Below, piece after piece: positions 53,319 to 62,710 of a DNA stretch of 64,000 nt. Position numbers and translations under genes: made by a program. Position 1 is the stretch's first letter. Every line of letters starts with the position of its first letter. Under the pieces are notes generated by a model. The model did no database searches, was not told where the DNA came from, and was given only the letters and a program-made list of their open reading frames with translations. The stretch covers positions 21,921-85,920 of the forward strand of contig NZ_CALIMW010000057.1 in assembly GCF_938045405.1 (NCBI RefSeq), given 5' to 3'. This stretch comes from an uncultured Campylobacter sp. GTDB lineage: Bacteria > Campylobacterota > Campylobacteria > Campylobacterales > Campylobacteraceae.

Positions 53319-55571
53319 CTACCTATGCACCGGCGATAGATAAGGTTTCTCGGAGTGCATCGACATCTCGTTTTGTCTTCTGAACTCGATAAACTCGCTC
53401 TCGCTAAGCTTTCTGATATTTGCGATCGTCATCTTTAGCGGCGGGATGCCCGATAGCGGATCCAGATCGCCCGCATGCACGAGCTCGTTGCCGTCGGCCT
53501 CGCTGTAATGGAAGGTCGTAAAGATCGTGCCCTCTTTCAGATCAGGATTTATACGAAGCTTCGCAGCGATCTGACCGCGCTTATTTTTAACGAGCGCGTA
53601 GCAGCCTTCGGTAAGCTCGCGTTCGCGTGCGATGTCAGGGCTTACCTCGATGAGCGCGCCTTCTGCACCCGCACCGTACTCTAGCGCGCGACACTCCCTA
53701 GTCATTGTACCGGTGTGGTAGTGATAAACCTTGCGCCCAGTCGTAAATAAGCACGGATAAATTTCATCCGGAATCTCGCTAAGCGCGCCGCTTCCCACCG
53801 GATAATCATCCGGGATTTTCATCTTGGCTCTAAAATCCGCCTCCGCTTTAGCGCGCTCCTCTTTATCATCCACGTAAAGCACCGGCACCATTCTAAATTT
53901 ACCATCAGGCAGCATCGATTTATGATCTGCGTAAAGAACCGGTGTGCCCGGATGATCTTCATCAGGACATGGCCAGCTTATGCCGCCTAGCTTATCTAGC
54001 CTATAGTAGCTAATACCGCCGAAAAATTTAGGCATTAATGCACGCACTTCGTTCCAAATTTCTTCCGCGCTTAAAAAATCAAACCCTTCAAGTCCCATTC
54101 TTTGCGCGATATTGCAAACTACCTTCCAATCAGGCTCTACGCCAGGGGCCGGCTCGCTTGCCTTGCGCGTGCGCTGGACACGACGGGAAGTGTTTAAAAA
54201 GGTGCCATCCTTCTCGCCCCAGCCGGCAGCAGGTAGTACGACGTCGGCCTTCTGTGCGCTCTCGGTAAAGAAAAGATCCTGCACGATAAAGCAATCCAAA
54301 TGGTGCGTTGCATGCACGAAGTGCTCCGTCCAAGGATCGCTCATTACAGGGTTTTCGCCGTAAACGTAGAGCAGCTTCAGCTCGCCGCTATCCATCTTAT
54401 CGGGAGCAATCGTAAGCTTAAAGCCTGGAGTCGGATTTAGCTCGAAGTGCCATACTCTGCGCGCCTGCTCCTGAGCGTAAGCGGAATTTACCGCGCCTGC
54501 CGGGATGACGTTAGGTAGCGCGCCCATATCGCATGCGCCCTGGACGTTGTTTTGACCGCGCAAAGGATTTACGCCTGCGCCTCGTTTGCCTAAATTCCCC
54601 GTCAAAATAGCTAAATTTGAAAGCGAAAAGACGTTTGAGGTGCCGTCGCTAAACTGTGTGATACCCATCGTGTAGCAGATCGCCGCTGCGCCTGCTTTAG
54701 CATACATTCTAGCAGCTTCGATTACGAGCTCTTTTTTCACGCCCGTCTCGCGCTCAAATCGCTCAGGCGTAAAGTCCTTAACCGCTTCTTTTAGATACTC
54801 GTAGCCGTGAGCGTAGTTTTTGATAAACTCGTCATCTTGTAGATTTTCAGCAATGATAACATTCATAATGGTATTTAGCGTCTTAATGTTCGCGCCCACC
54901 GGAATTTGCAAATAGATATCGGCTTTTTTCGCCATATCTGTGCGCTTCGGATCTACGACGATCATCTTGGCGCCGCGCTGCAATCCTCGCTGCATCTGCA
55001 TAGCGATGATCGGGTGACACTCGCTCGTGTTGGTGCCGATGAGTAAAAATACGTCCGTATCGGTAGCGAATTCTACCAAATCGTTCGTCATCGTTCCGTT
55101 TCCTAGCGTGTTGGCAAGACCTGCCACTGTAGGAGCGTGTCAAAGACGGGCGCAGTGATCGACGTTATTGCTGCCCTGAGCTCGGAAAAATTTCTGAAAA
55201 ACGTAGTTGTCTTCGTTATTTGAGCGCGCCGAGCTAAAGCCCATTATTGAGCTTGGGCCATATTTAGCGACGGTCTCTTTAAATTTAGACGCTACAAAAT
55301 CATAAGCCTCTTCAAAGCTTACCTCCTCAAGCTTACCGCTTCTATCAAATACTCCGTTTTTTTTACGGATCATAGGTTTGGCAAGGCGTTTTGGGGAGTT
55401 TACAAACTCCCAGCCGAACATCCCTTTTAAGCATAGCTCGCCGTCATTTACATGGTGAGCCTGCGTAGGGCGCGCGTTTACGATCCTGCCGTCTTTTACG
55501 ATAAGATCGATACCACAGCCGGTGCCGCAGTAAGGACAAGTCGTTTTGACAATCTTTTCTCTGGACTGCAT
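53319..55571 (-). CDS. fdhF: Selenocysteine-containing formate dehydrogenase, FdhF-like, with in-frame UGA
   Basis: A 750-residue molybdopterin enzyme that oxidises formate to CO2. It reads through UGA at 55142-55140, placing selenocysteine at residue 144 in NVDHCARL-U-HAPTVAG, exactly the metal-ligand position of E. coli FdhF (U140). An N-terminal [4Fe-4S] motif CPYCGTGC is followed by the catalytic and dinucleotide-binding domains. There is no Tat signal, so it should be cytoplasmic, unlike the exported FdhA of C. jejuni. No FdhB/FdhC-like or hydrogenase genes are adjacent. A GTG at 55601 is in frame, but the ATG at 55571, with AAAGGA ahead, agrees with a -10 at 55611-55606. FdhD follows downstream. 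Confidence 0.92.
55101..55142 (-). promoter_or_regulatory. Bacterial SECIS element after the UGA codon
   Basis: In the mRNA the UGA (55142-55140) is followed by a lower stem UCCUA/UAGGA (55134-55130 with 55105-55101), an internal loop, then an upper stem UGGCA/UGCCA (55126-55122 with 55116-55112) closing a GGUCU loop (55121-55117). The GGUCU loop is the SelB-binding signature of the E. coli fdhF SECIS. It supports selenocysteine insertion, not termination. Confidence 0.85.
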
Positions 55572-56106
55572 AATATTCCTTTCAAGAATTTTGGTTTGCA
55601 CGGCTATTATACTTTCTAGATTATAAAAGAATTTTTAAATTAGTGAATTTTTTTAAGCAAAATTTAAGCAATATGCAAATATCGCATATTAAATTGAATA
55701 GTTAAATTTTACGCTTTTACCTCGATAATGGCGGCGTTTTAGCGTAAAATTTATCGCTTATCGCAAAAGACGCTTTTTAAGCTAACTTTTATAATTTTAA
55801 TAGAATTTTGAAATTCTATTACGCTCCGTTTTATTTCAAAGCACGATTAAATTTTTATGAAATTTTAATGCTAATTTATCGGTATAATATATTAATTTAA
55901 TTAAATGAAAATCTATATTAAAATTTATCAAAAACTCGCTGTCCTGATAAAATTTAAGCCACTAAATTTAAAATTTATAAAATTATTATCTTATATCTGA
56001 AATCTATGTAGAAAAAACCTTGATTTTAATCTAGACTAAGCCGTTTTTTTATGCTATTATCCAAAACATTAATAGAAATTTACATTCTAAACGAAAGGTT
56101 AATCTC
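55572..56106. other. AT-rich divergent intergenic region between fdhF and napA
   Basis: 535 bp, much more AT-rich than neighbours, holding promoters for both genes and no reading frame. For fdhF two TATAAT boxes on the minus strand are visible (55625-55620 and 55611-55606). A small palindrome ATATGC-N7-GCATAT lies at 55671-55689 and could be an operator. The napA side is described separately. Confidence 0.5.
56020..56060 (+). promoter_or_regulatory. Candidate nap promoter with an FNR/CRP-type site
   Basis: TGCTATTAT (56052-56060) is an extended -10. TTGATTTTAATCTA (56020-56033) matches the FNR consensus TTGAT-N4-ATCAA at nine of ten positions. If transcription starts about 7 bp after the -10, its centre is near -41, the position used for class II activation. 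The nap ATG is about 40 bp further on. Visual match only. Confidence 0.45.
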
Positions 56107-58890
56107 ATGGATAGACGAGACTTTATAAAAAGCTCTGCAGCAGCGGCTGCCTGTAGCGTTGCGGGCATCAGCTTGCCTAGCAGTCTTAGTGCTGCGGACG
56201 AAGCCGAAAAAGGCTGGCGCTGGGACAAGGCGGCCTGTCGCTTCTGCGGCACCGGCTGCGGCATTATGGTAGCCACCAAAGACGGCAAGATCGTAGCGGT
56301 CAAAGGCGATCCGTTAGCGCCCGTAAATCGCGGTCTAAACTGCATCAAAGGCTATTTCAACGCCAAGATCATGTACGGCGCCGATCGCATTACCAAGCCT
56401 CTTTTGCGCGTAAATTCCAAGGGCGAATTCGATAAAAAGGGAAAATTTATCGAGATCAGCTGGCAACGAGCGTTCGACGAAATGGAGAAGCATTTTAGGC
56501 GAGCCTATAACGAAGGCGGTCCCGAGGGCTTTGCCGTACTTGGTAGCGGTCAATACACGATCCCGGAAGGTTACGCCGCAGCAAAGCTAGTAAAGGCGGG
56601 CTTTCGCTCCAATAATCTCGATCCTAATGCTCGCCAGTGCATGGCCAGCGCCGTCGTAGGTTTTATGCAAACTTTCGGTATCGACGAGCCTGCGGGTGTT
56701 TTCGACGATATCGAGCTAACCGATACCATCATCGCTTGGGGCGCGAATATGGCTGAGATGCACCCTATCCTTTGGTCTCGCGTCTCCGACCACAAGCTTC
56801 GCAACCCGGACCGCGTAAAAGTTATAAATCTCTCGACATACTCTAGCCGCACTTCAAACATCGCCGATATTGAAATTATATTCCGTCCAAATACCGATCT
56901 TGCGATATGGAACTACATAGCAAGGGAGATCGTCTACAACCACCCAGATATGATAGATGAGAAATTTATTAAAGAGCACTGTGTGTTCGCTACAGGCCCT
57001 GTGGATATCGGCTACGGCTTGCGAGAAGATATAAATCATAAAAAATACCGCAAAACCGAGCTTGACACCGCGGCCAAGCAAAAATCTAAAATTCTAAGCA
57101 AATCCGAGGGCGTTACCTTAGCATATCTGGGTATGAAAGAGGGCGACGTACTCGAAAACAAACACTCTGACAAATCAGATGCTCACTGGCTCATAAGCTT
57201 CGAAGAATTTAAAAAAGCGCTAGAACCTTACACGTTAGAATTTGTAGCGCCTTTGGCCAAGGGTGACGAAAGTGAGGATTTAGAGGCGTTTAAGACCAAG
57301 CTAAAGCAGCTGGCAGATTATTACATCGAAAAGGACCGCAAAGTAGTAAGCTTTTGGACGATGGGCTTTAATCAGCACTCAAGAGGAACTTGGGTCAATG
57401 AGCAAAGTTACATGGTACATTTCCTTCTTGGCAAGCAAGCTAAGCCCGGCTGTGGAGCGTTTTCGCTTACCGGTCAGCCTAGCGCTTGCGGCACGGCTAG
57501 AGAGGTGGGCACGTTTTCTCACCGCCTACCTGCCGATATGGTCGTGGCAAATCCGGCACACAGAAAGGTTTCCGAAAAAATTTGGAAGCTTCCCGAGGGT
57601 ACGATAAATCCAAAACCGGGTGCGCACTACGTGCAGGCTCTGCGCAATCTCGAAGACGGCAAGATAAAATGGATATGGGTGCAGGTCAATAATCCGTGGC
57701 AGCAGATCGCCAACGCAAACCACTGGATCGCCGCGGCGCGCGAGATGGACAACTTCATCGTAGTAAGCGAGCCATATCCGGGACTAAGCGCAAAGGTAGC
57801 TGATCTAATCCTACCAACCGCGATGATCTACGAAAAATGGGGCGCTTACGGCAATGCCGAGCGCAGAACTCAGTGGTGGAGGCAGCAGGTCCTTCCTGTG
57901 GGTGATGCGATGAGCGATACGTGGCAGATGCTAGAGTTTTCCAAGCGCTTCAAGCTCAAGGATTTCTGGGGCGAGGTTAAAGTAAATGATAAGCTTACGC
58001 TTCCAAACGTATTAGATAAAATTTCAGAATTCGGCTATACGCCAGAGACTACACTATTTGAAGTGCTCTTTGCAAACAAAGACGCTCAGGCTTTCGCTGC
58101 AAAAGATCCAATTATGGCAAGCTTCGATAACTCCGAAGTAAACGGCGACTCTCGTAGCGTAATCGGCAGCGACGGCAAAGAATTTAAAGGATATGGTTCT
58201 TTCATCCAAAAATATCTCTGGGAAGAATACCGAAAATTCGGCACCGGTCACGGACACGACCTAGCCGATTTCGATACATATCACCGAGTGCGCGGTCTTA
58301 GATGGCCGGTCGTAGACGGCAAAGAAACACTTTGGCGCTTTAACGCCCAATACGATCCTTATGCCAAAAAAGCGGCTCCGGATAGCGACTTTGCCTTCTA
58401 CGGTAATGCAAAGGCAGCGCTTCCTAGCGGCGATCTGAAATCCGCTACTTCTGGCGAAGAGAAAACAAGCCTTGCAAATAAAGCTAAAATTTTCTTCCGT
58501 CCATACATGGATCCTGTGGAAGTGCCAAGCGAGGAGTATCCTTTCTGGTTATGTACGGGTCGCGTACTGGAGCACTGGCATACGGGCACTATGACTATGC
58601 GTGTGCCGGAGCTTTATCGCGCGGTGCCTGAGGCAAGATGCTATATGAACGAAGCCGACGGCGCCAAAATCGGCGTACAACAAAACGAAATCGTCTGGAT
58701 CGAGTCACGCCGCGGCAAAGTCAAAGCTCGCGTGGATTTTCACGGACGTAACATTCCGCCGAAAGGGCTTATTTTCGTGCCGTTTTTTGACGAGAAGGTT
58801 TATATCAACCGCGTCACGCTCGATCATACCTGCCCGCTTTCAAAAGAGACCGACTACAAAAAATGCGCGGTTAAAATTTACAAGGCGTAA
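56107..58890 (+). CDS. napA: Periplasmic nitrate reductase catalytic subunit NapA
   Basis: A 927-residue molybdoenzyme that reduces nitrate to nitrite in the periplasm. A Tat signal ([13 protein letters not shown]) is followed by a [4Fe-4S] site CRFCGTGC...NCIKGYF (about 44-85), and the Mo-binding Cys178 in [28 protein letters not shown] and the C-terminal [14 protein letters not shown] match NapA. It is the epsilon type, with longer loops than E. coli NapA (828 residues). It leads the napAGHBLD operon, with napG 3 bp downstream. Maturation would use NapD at the operon end. Confidence 0.96.
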   Translation: MDRRDFIKSSAAAAACSVAGISLPSSLSAADEAEKGWRWDKAACRFCGTGCGIMVATKDGKIVAVKGDPLAPVNRGLNCIKGYFNAKIMYGADRITKPLLRVNSKGEFDKKGKFIEISWQRAFDEMEKHFRRAYNEGGPEGFAVLGSGQYTIPEGYAAAKLVKAGFRSNNLDPNARQCMASAVVGFMQTFGIDEPAGVFDDIELTDTIIAWGANMAEMHPILWSRVSDHKLRNPDRVKVINLSTYSSRTSNIADIEIIFRPNTDLAIWNYIAREIVYNHPDMIDEKFIKEHCVFATGPVDIGYGLREDINHKKYRKTELDTAAKQKSKILSKSEGVTLAYLGMKEGDVLENKHSDKSDAHWLISFEEFKKALEPYTLEFVAPLAKGDESEDLEAFKTKLKQLADYYIEKDRKVVSFWTMGFNQHSRGTWVNEQSYMVHFLLGKQAKPGCGAFSLTGQPSACGTAREVGTFSHRLPADMVVANPAHRKVSEKIWKLPEGTINPKPGAHYVQALRNLEDGKIKWIWVQVNNPWQQIANANHWIAAAREMDNFIVVSEPYPGLSAKVADLILPTAMIYEKWGAYGNAERRTQWWRQQVLPVGDAMSDTWQMLEFSKRFKLKDFWGEVKVNDKLTLPNVLDKISEFGYTPETTLFEVLFANKDAQAFAAKDPIMASFDNSEVNGDSRSVIGSDGKEFKGYGSFIQKYLWEEYRKFGTGHGHDLADFDTYHRVRGLRWPVVDGKETLWRFNAQYDPYAKKAAPDSDFAFYGNAKAALPSGDLKSATSGEEKTSLANKAKIFFRPYMDPVEVPSEEYPFWLCTGRVLEHWHTGTMTMRVPELYRAVPEARCYMNEADGAKIGVQQNEIVWIESRRGKVKARVDFHGRNIPPKGLIFVPFFDEKVYINRVTLDHTCPLSKETDYKKCAVKIYKA

Positions 58891-58893
58891 ATT

Positions 58894-59652
58894 ATGGATA
58901 GGCGTGAGGTCTTAGGTATTCTTTCTTTAGCTGCTGGCGTAGGCGTTCTGGGGCTCGGAGTCGCAAACTCCGGCGAGCACGCCAGACTCCGCCCGCCCGG
59001 AGCTATAAGCGAGAAAGAATTTCTTAGCAAATGCCTAAGGTGCGGACTTTGTGTCGAGGCGTGCCCATTTGATACACTTAAGCTTGCGAGCTTTTGCGAT
59101 CACGCTATTGCAAACGGCACGCCGTTTTTTATCCCGCGCGAAATTCCGTGCTATATGTGCGACGACATACCTTGCGTCGCAGCCTGTCCTAGCGACGCAC
59201 TAGATAAAAGCCTGGTAAGTGAAGACTCCAAGCTTAACGTGCGTCTATCGAAAATGGGCGTTGCGGTCATAGATACCGAGCATTGCATCGCTTATGCCGG
59301 TATCCAATGTGACGCGTGCGTGCGAAGCTGCCCCGTGATGGATAAGGCACTCAGGATCGATTACCGCCACAACAACCGCACCGAAAAGCACGCCCTGCTC
59401 GTGCCCGTCGTAGATAGCGACTACTGCACGGGTTGCGGCAAATGCGAGCATGCCTGCGTCACGAAAAAGGCGGCTATCAGCGTCGTGGAGCGCGAGCGCG
59501 TCATAGGAATTTCCAGCGATAACTATGTCAAAGGCTGGATCAAGGGCGACGACGCGAAGCTAAAGGACGCAGACACCAAAATCAAGCTCGATCCGCAAAA
59601 AAGCAGGGACTACTTAAATGAGGACGATCTAATGGAGGGGGCTAGACAATGA
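58894..59652 (+). CDS. napG: Nap ferredoxin-type protein NapG
   Basis: A 252-residue periplasmic iron-sulfur protein with a Tat-like RREVLGILSLAAG start. Four Cys clusters are visible: CLRCGLCVEACP, CYMCDDIPCVAACP, CDACVRSCP and CTGCGKCEHACV. With NapH it passes electrons from menaquinol to NapA, replacing NapC, which is absent here as in C. jejuni. 3 bp after napA; overlaps napH by 4 bp. Confidence 0.94.
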   Translation: MDRREVLGILSLAAGVGVLGLGVANSGEHARLRPPGAISEKEFLSKCLRCGLCVEACPFDTLKLASFCDHAIANGTPFFIPREIPCYMCDDIPCVAACPSDALDKSLVSEDSKLNVRLSKMGVAVIDTEHCIAYAGIQCDACVRSCPVMDKALRIDYRHNNRTEKHALLVPVVDSDYCTGCGKCEHACVTKKAAISVVERERVIGISSDNYVKGWIKGDDAKLKDADTKIKLDPQKSRDYLNEDDLMEGARQ

Positions 59653-60458
59653 AATACACTATTTTAAGGCGTTTGAGCCAAATCTCTATTCTAGTCCTTT
59701 TTATTTTAGGAAATAATTTCGCCTTCAAGGCCGCGAGCGAAAACGGAATTTTATCAGGAATTCTAAAGGGCAATCTAAGCTCGTCGAAACTTTTCGGCAC
59801 GATTAATCTAAGCGATCCGTTTGCGACGGCGCAGATGCTTCTAGCTAGCTTTTCTTTGGGCGCTACGGCGGTTATCGGAGCGCTTATCGTAGGAGCATTT
59901 TATGCGCTTATAGCGCCGCGATTATATTGCTCGTGGGTCTGCCCGATAAATTTACTGACCGATCTTGCCGCATGGCTTCGTAAAAAATTTGGCGTGCACA
60001 CCAAAATTTTAAACGTAAATCGCAAAGCTCGCTACGTCCTAGCGGTGCTAGCGCTTGTTTGCAGCGGAGCTTTCGGCTTTGCGGCGTTTGAGAGCGTAAG
60101 CTTTATCTCGCTTTTCGCGCGCGCCGTCATATCGCTGAGTGCTAGTGCGTTTGCAATCGCACTACTGATCGTGGTTTTTGAAATTTTTGCAGGCGATCGT
60201 ACTATCTGCTCGCGGTTATGCCCGCTCGGCGGATTTTGGGCTGTGCTTAGCTATTTTAGCGTCATTCGCATTCGCCACGAGGTTGATAAATGCACGATGT
60301 GCGGCAAATGCAAAATGGTCTGCCCCGAAGTGCAGGTACTTAAGATGGTCGGGCGCGAAAACGGGCGCGTTAGCAGCGAGTGTATCAGCTGCGGACGCTG
60401 CATCGACGTATGCGACGACGATGCATTAAATTTTAGTATATTAGGAGTGAAAAAATGA
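59649..60458 (+). CDS. napH: Nap quinol dehydrogenase membrane protein NapH
   Basis: A 269-residue membrane protein with four spans (about 12-32, 60-85, 120-142 and 150-175). Cytoplasmic CSWVCPIN and CSRLCPLGG motifs bracket the membrane part, and two [4Fe-4S] sites (CTMCGKCKMVCP and CISCGRCIDVC) lie at the C-terminus. It is the quinol-oxidising partner of NapG. Overlaps napG and napB by 4 bp each. Confidence 0.94.
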   Translation: MKYTILRRLSQISILVLFILGNNFAFKAASENGILSGILKGNLSSSKLFGTINLSDPFATAQMLLASFSLGATAVIGALIVGAFYALIAPRLYCSWVCPINLLTDLAAWLRKKFGVHTKILNVNRKARYVLAVLALVCSGAFGFAAFESVSFISLFARAVISLSASAFAIALLIVVFEIFAGDRTICSRLCPLGGFWAVLSYFSVIRIRHEVDKCTMCGKCKMVCPEVQVLKMVGRENGRVSSECISCGRCIDVCDDDALNFSILGVKK

Positions 60459-60988
60459 AAAAAATGGTTTTAGGCTTGGCTCTTGCGTGCTGTGCGGCGC
60501 TGTTTGCCGCGGACAAGACAGCTTCTATAGATGCCGACAGCTTGGGCTTTATAAAAAGCGTGGACGAATCGGCGCAAAATAAAAATTCCCTGCCCGATTT
60601 CAAATATAGCGAGGATGCTCCGGGCGCCGCTTCGAAAATCGAGCGCAGCTTCGAAAACGCTCCACCTCTTATACCGCACAGCTTAGAAGGGCTTGTACCG
60701 ATCACAAAGGATAACAATATGTGCGTAACCTGCCATATGCCCGATGTCGCTAAGGATGTAGGCTCTACGCCGATTCCAAAAAGCCACTTGGTGGACTTTC
60801 GCACAGGCGCGGATCTAAATGGCACGCTAGCCGAGCAGCGCTTCAACTGCACGCAATGCCACGTACCGCAAGCCCAAACCAATCCGCTAGTTAAAAATAA
60901 TTTCAAAGCCGATTTTAGTAGGTTTAACGACGCAAATTCCACTTCTAATCTCATAGATACGCTAAATCAAGGTGCCGAGGTTGAGTAG
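60455..60988 (+). CDS. napB: Nap dihaem cytochrome c subunit NapB
   Basis: A 177-residue periplasmic cytochrome with a signal peptide (1-20). Two haem-binding motifs, CVTCH and CTQCH, lie near 90 and 132, with LVDFRTGADLNGTLAEQRFNC between them as in NapB. It is the immediate electron donor to NapA. TTAGGAG precedes the ATG inside napH. Confidence 0.94.
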   Translation: MKKMVLGLALACCAALFAADKTASIDADSLGFIKSVDESAQNKNSLPDFKYSEDAPGAASKIERSFENAPPLIPHSLEGLVPITKDNNMCVTCHMPDVAKDVGSTPIPKSHLVDFRTGADLNGTLAEQRFNCTQCHVPQAQTNPLVKNNFKADFSRFNDANSTSNLIDTLNQGAEVE

Positions 60989-60997
60989 GAGCGCGCG

Positions 60998-62179
60998 ATG
61001 AAATTTTTACCACCGCTGCTACTTTGCGCCTGCTTCATCTATGCCGGTAGCGGCGTCGCGGCACCTAGTGGCGCTGTGGGCATAGATGCGCCTGCAAAGA
61101 TCAAACACGCTAGCTTCATACTAGAGCTTGACGCAAATGTCGCGGTGCTAAAAAATCTAGACGGCGAAATTTACGCAGGGCTTGACAACGGCAAGCTTTA
61201 TAAAATTACCATTAGCTCTGCGGAGAATTCCGCGCAAAATTCTGCAACCGGTCAAAATTTTGCAGATCAAAATTCCGTCGCAAGCACAAATTCCGATGCG
61301 GCGCAGAATTTCAATGCAAAAGCGAGCGTAAATTCCGCAGCGGCAAATTCCATAAAGCAAAATTCTGCCGAAAATTCTACGGCATTAAATTCCGCTCAAA
61401 ATTCCATCTCAAATTCCGTGGCGGACGCAATCTCCAAGACGCTAATTTTCGCCCTGCCCTCGTCCAAAAATTACCTAGACGAGCCGATGGGCGCTACCAT
61501 ATTCGACGTCGATAAACTAGGCGAGAAGTACGCATTTTTGTATAACGGCGACGCGTTTGAAAAGATGCTGGGCGTGTTTGCAGGCGGCAAGATTACGCAC
61601 TACAAGCTACCGATGACGGGGATCAAAAATGTCTATTTCTACGATGACGACACCGTGATTTTACTAGGTCTTGGTAGCGAAATTTTATACTTCGACCTGT
61701 CTAGCGGCAAGGTAAGCTTCGAGCAAAAGCTCACCATCGCCTCTTTGGGCGGCAGCGCCTACGACCGCTCCAGCGGAACGCTACTAATCTCGTGCGAAGG
61801 CGGCATCGTGTTTTATTTCGACGCGAAAGCGAAAAAGCTTATGAGTCAAAAGTCCCTGCACAAGGACGGGATCTACTCCGTGGCGCTGCTTGGCGATCGT
61901 ATGATGAGCGGCTCGAACGACAAAGAGAGATCGTGCTACTACGAAAACGGCGATTTCGCTAAATTTTATAACGCGCATTTTGCAGTTTTTGCCGTGGCGC
62001 TAAGCCCCGAGTTAGGCGCTTTTACCGTTAGTAACGGCGTGCGCGTGATCGATAAAGCAGGCGAGATCGTCCGCAGCATCGAGCTGGATAACGACATCAT
62101 CAACTATCTGCTTTTCGCAGGAGAGTATCTCGTGGGCTCGGGGTACAATAGATATATCTACTTTTGGGAGTTAAAATGA
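60998..62179 (+). CDS. napL: NapL-like periplasmic beta-propeller protein with a repeat insert
   Basis: A 393-residue secreted protein (signal peptide 1-18) with WD40/PQQ-like propeller strands, as in NapL of C. jejuni. Its role there is small and not settled. Residues about 72-140 are an insert of Asn-Ser repeats (ENSAQNS, ADQNS, QNFN, LNSAQNS) encoded by 13 RAATTY words. The propeller continues on both sides of it, so the insert is probably a loop. It lies 9 bp after napB and overlaps napD by 4 bp. Confidence 0.85.
   Translation: MKFLPPLLLCACFIYAGSGVAAPSGAVGIDAPAKIKHASFILELDANVAVLKNLDGEIYAGLDNGKLYKITISSAENSAQNSATGQNFADQNSVASTNSDAAQNFNAKASVNSAAANSIKQNSAENSTALNSAQNSISNSVADAISKTLIFALPSSKNYLDEPMGATIFDVDKLGEKYAFLYNGDAFEKMLGVFAGGKITHYKLPMTGIKNVYFYDDDTVILLGLGSEILYFDLSSGKVSFEQKLTIASLGGSAYDRSSGTLLISCEGGIVFYFDAKAKKLMSQKSLHKDGIYSVALLGDRMMSGSNDKERSCYYENGDFAKFYNAHFAVFAVALSPELGAFTVSNGVRVIDKAGEIVRSIELDNDIINYLLFAGEYLVGSGYNRYIYFWELK
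61225..61416 (+). repeat. RAATTY array inside napL
   Basis: RAATTY words start at 61225, 61237, 61255, 61270, 61288, 61306, 61330, 61345, 61360, 61372, 61387, 61399 and 61411: thirteen in 192 bp. Spacings are 12, 15, 18 or 24 bp. The core is mostly read as Asn-Ser or Asn-Phe. It is the densest array in the window after the one at 20112. Confidence 0.8.
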
Positions 62180-62511
62180 ATATTTCAAGCGTCGTGATCT
62201 ATCTGGGCGCAAATACCGACGTAGCGGCGTTTCGAAAGGAGCTGCAAAGCATCGGCGGCTGCGAGTTCATAGCGTGCGAGAACGGCAAGGCGGTCGCCAC
62301 GATTAGCGCGGAGAGCTTCGATGACGAGATCGCCGCATTTCGCGCGATAGAGGCTATAAAGGGCGTAAGCGAGGCTATGATGATCTACTCATACTCCGAT
62401 CTGGACGCAGACATCGCCGCGGCAAACTCCGACAACGGTGAGCAGATAATGCGCGAGCTGGACGAAAAAGACCCGAGCCAGATCAAATACGGCGGCAAGG
62501 TGCGGGTCTAA
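62176..62511 (+). CDS. napD: Nap assembly chaperone NapD
   Basis: A 111-residue protein with a ferredoxin-like fold: NISSVVIYLGANTD, GCEFIACENGKAVATI and AIKGVSEAMMIYSYSDL match NapD, the chaperone that binds the NapA Tat signal during cofactor loading. An in-frame TTG at 62164 exists, but GGGAG (62166-62170) is correctly spaced for the ATG at 62176, which overlaps the napL stop (ATGA). Last gene of the nap operon. Confidence 0.88.
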   Translation: MNISSVVIYLGANTDVAAFRKELQSIGGCEFIACENGKAVATISAESFDDEIAAFRAIEAIKGVSEAMMIYSYSDLDADIAAANSDNGEQIMRELDEKDPSQIKYGGKVRV

Positions 62512-62520
62512 ACCGCCGCC

Positions 62521-62580
62521 GCAAATTTTAAAATTTCAAATTTTACTACCAAATGCAAATTTTAAAATTTAAAATTTTAC
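62521..62580. repeat. Direct repeat of a 26-bp RAATTY-rich unit
   Basis: 62521-62546 and 62555-62580 are the same at 25 of 26 positions (GCAAATTTTAAAATTT then CAAATTTTAC or AAAATTTTAC), with an 8-bp spacer. They lie just downstream of napD, in a gene-free gap of about 200 bp. Confidence 0.65.
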
Positions 62581-62710
62581 AGCTAAATTTAATCGCGCAA
62601 ACGAGTTTAGAATTTTTGCAGCAAGCCGCTTTATCGCAAGCGTGCTGCGGATTATGAGCTCGCCAAGCTTGCATTAGATAATATAGCGCAATCTATCCGA
62701 AGGGGTAAGC

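Noticed and set aside
55140..55142. Nonsense mutation or frameshift splitting the formate dehydrogenase into a pseudogene
   Set aside because: The frame continues without a break, the UGA is at the known selenocysteine position, and a SECIS hairpin with a GGUCU loop follows.
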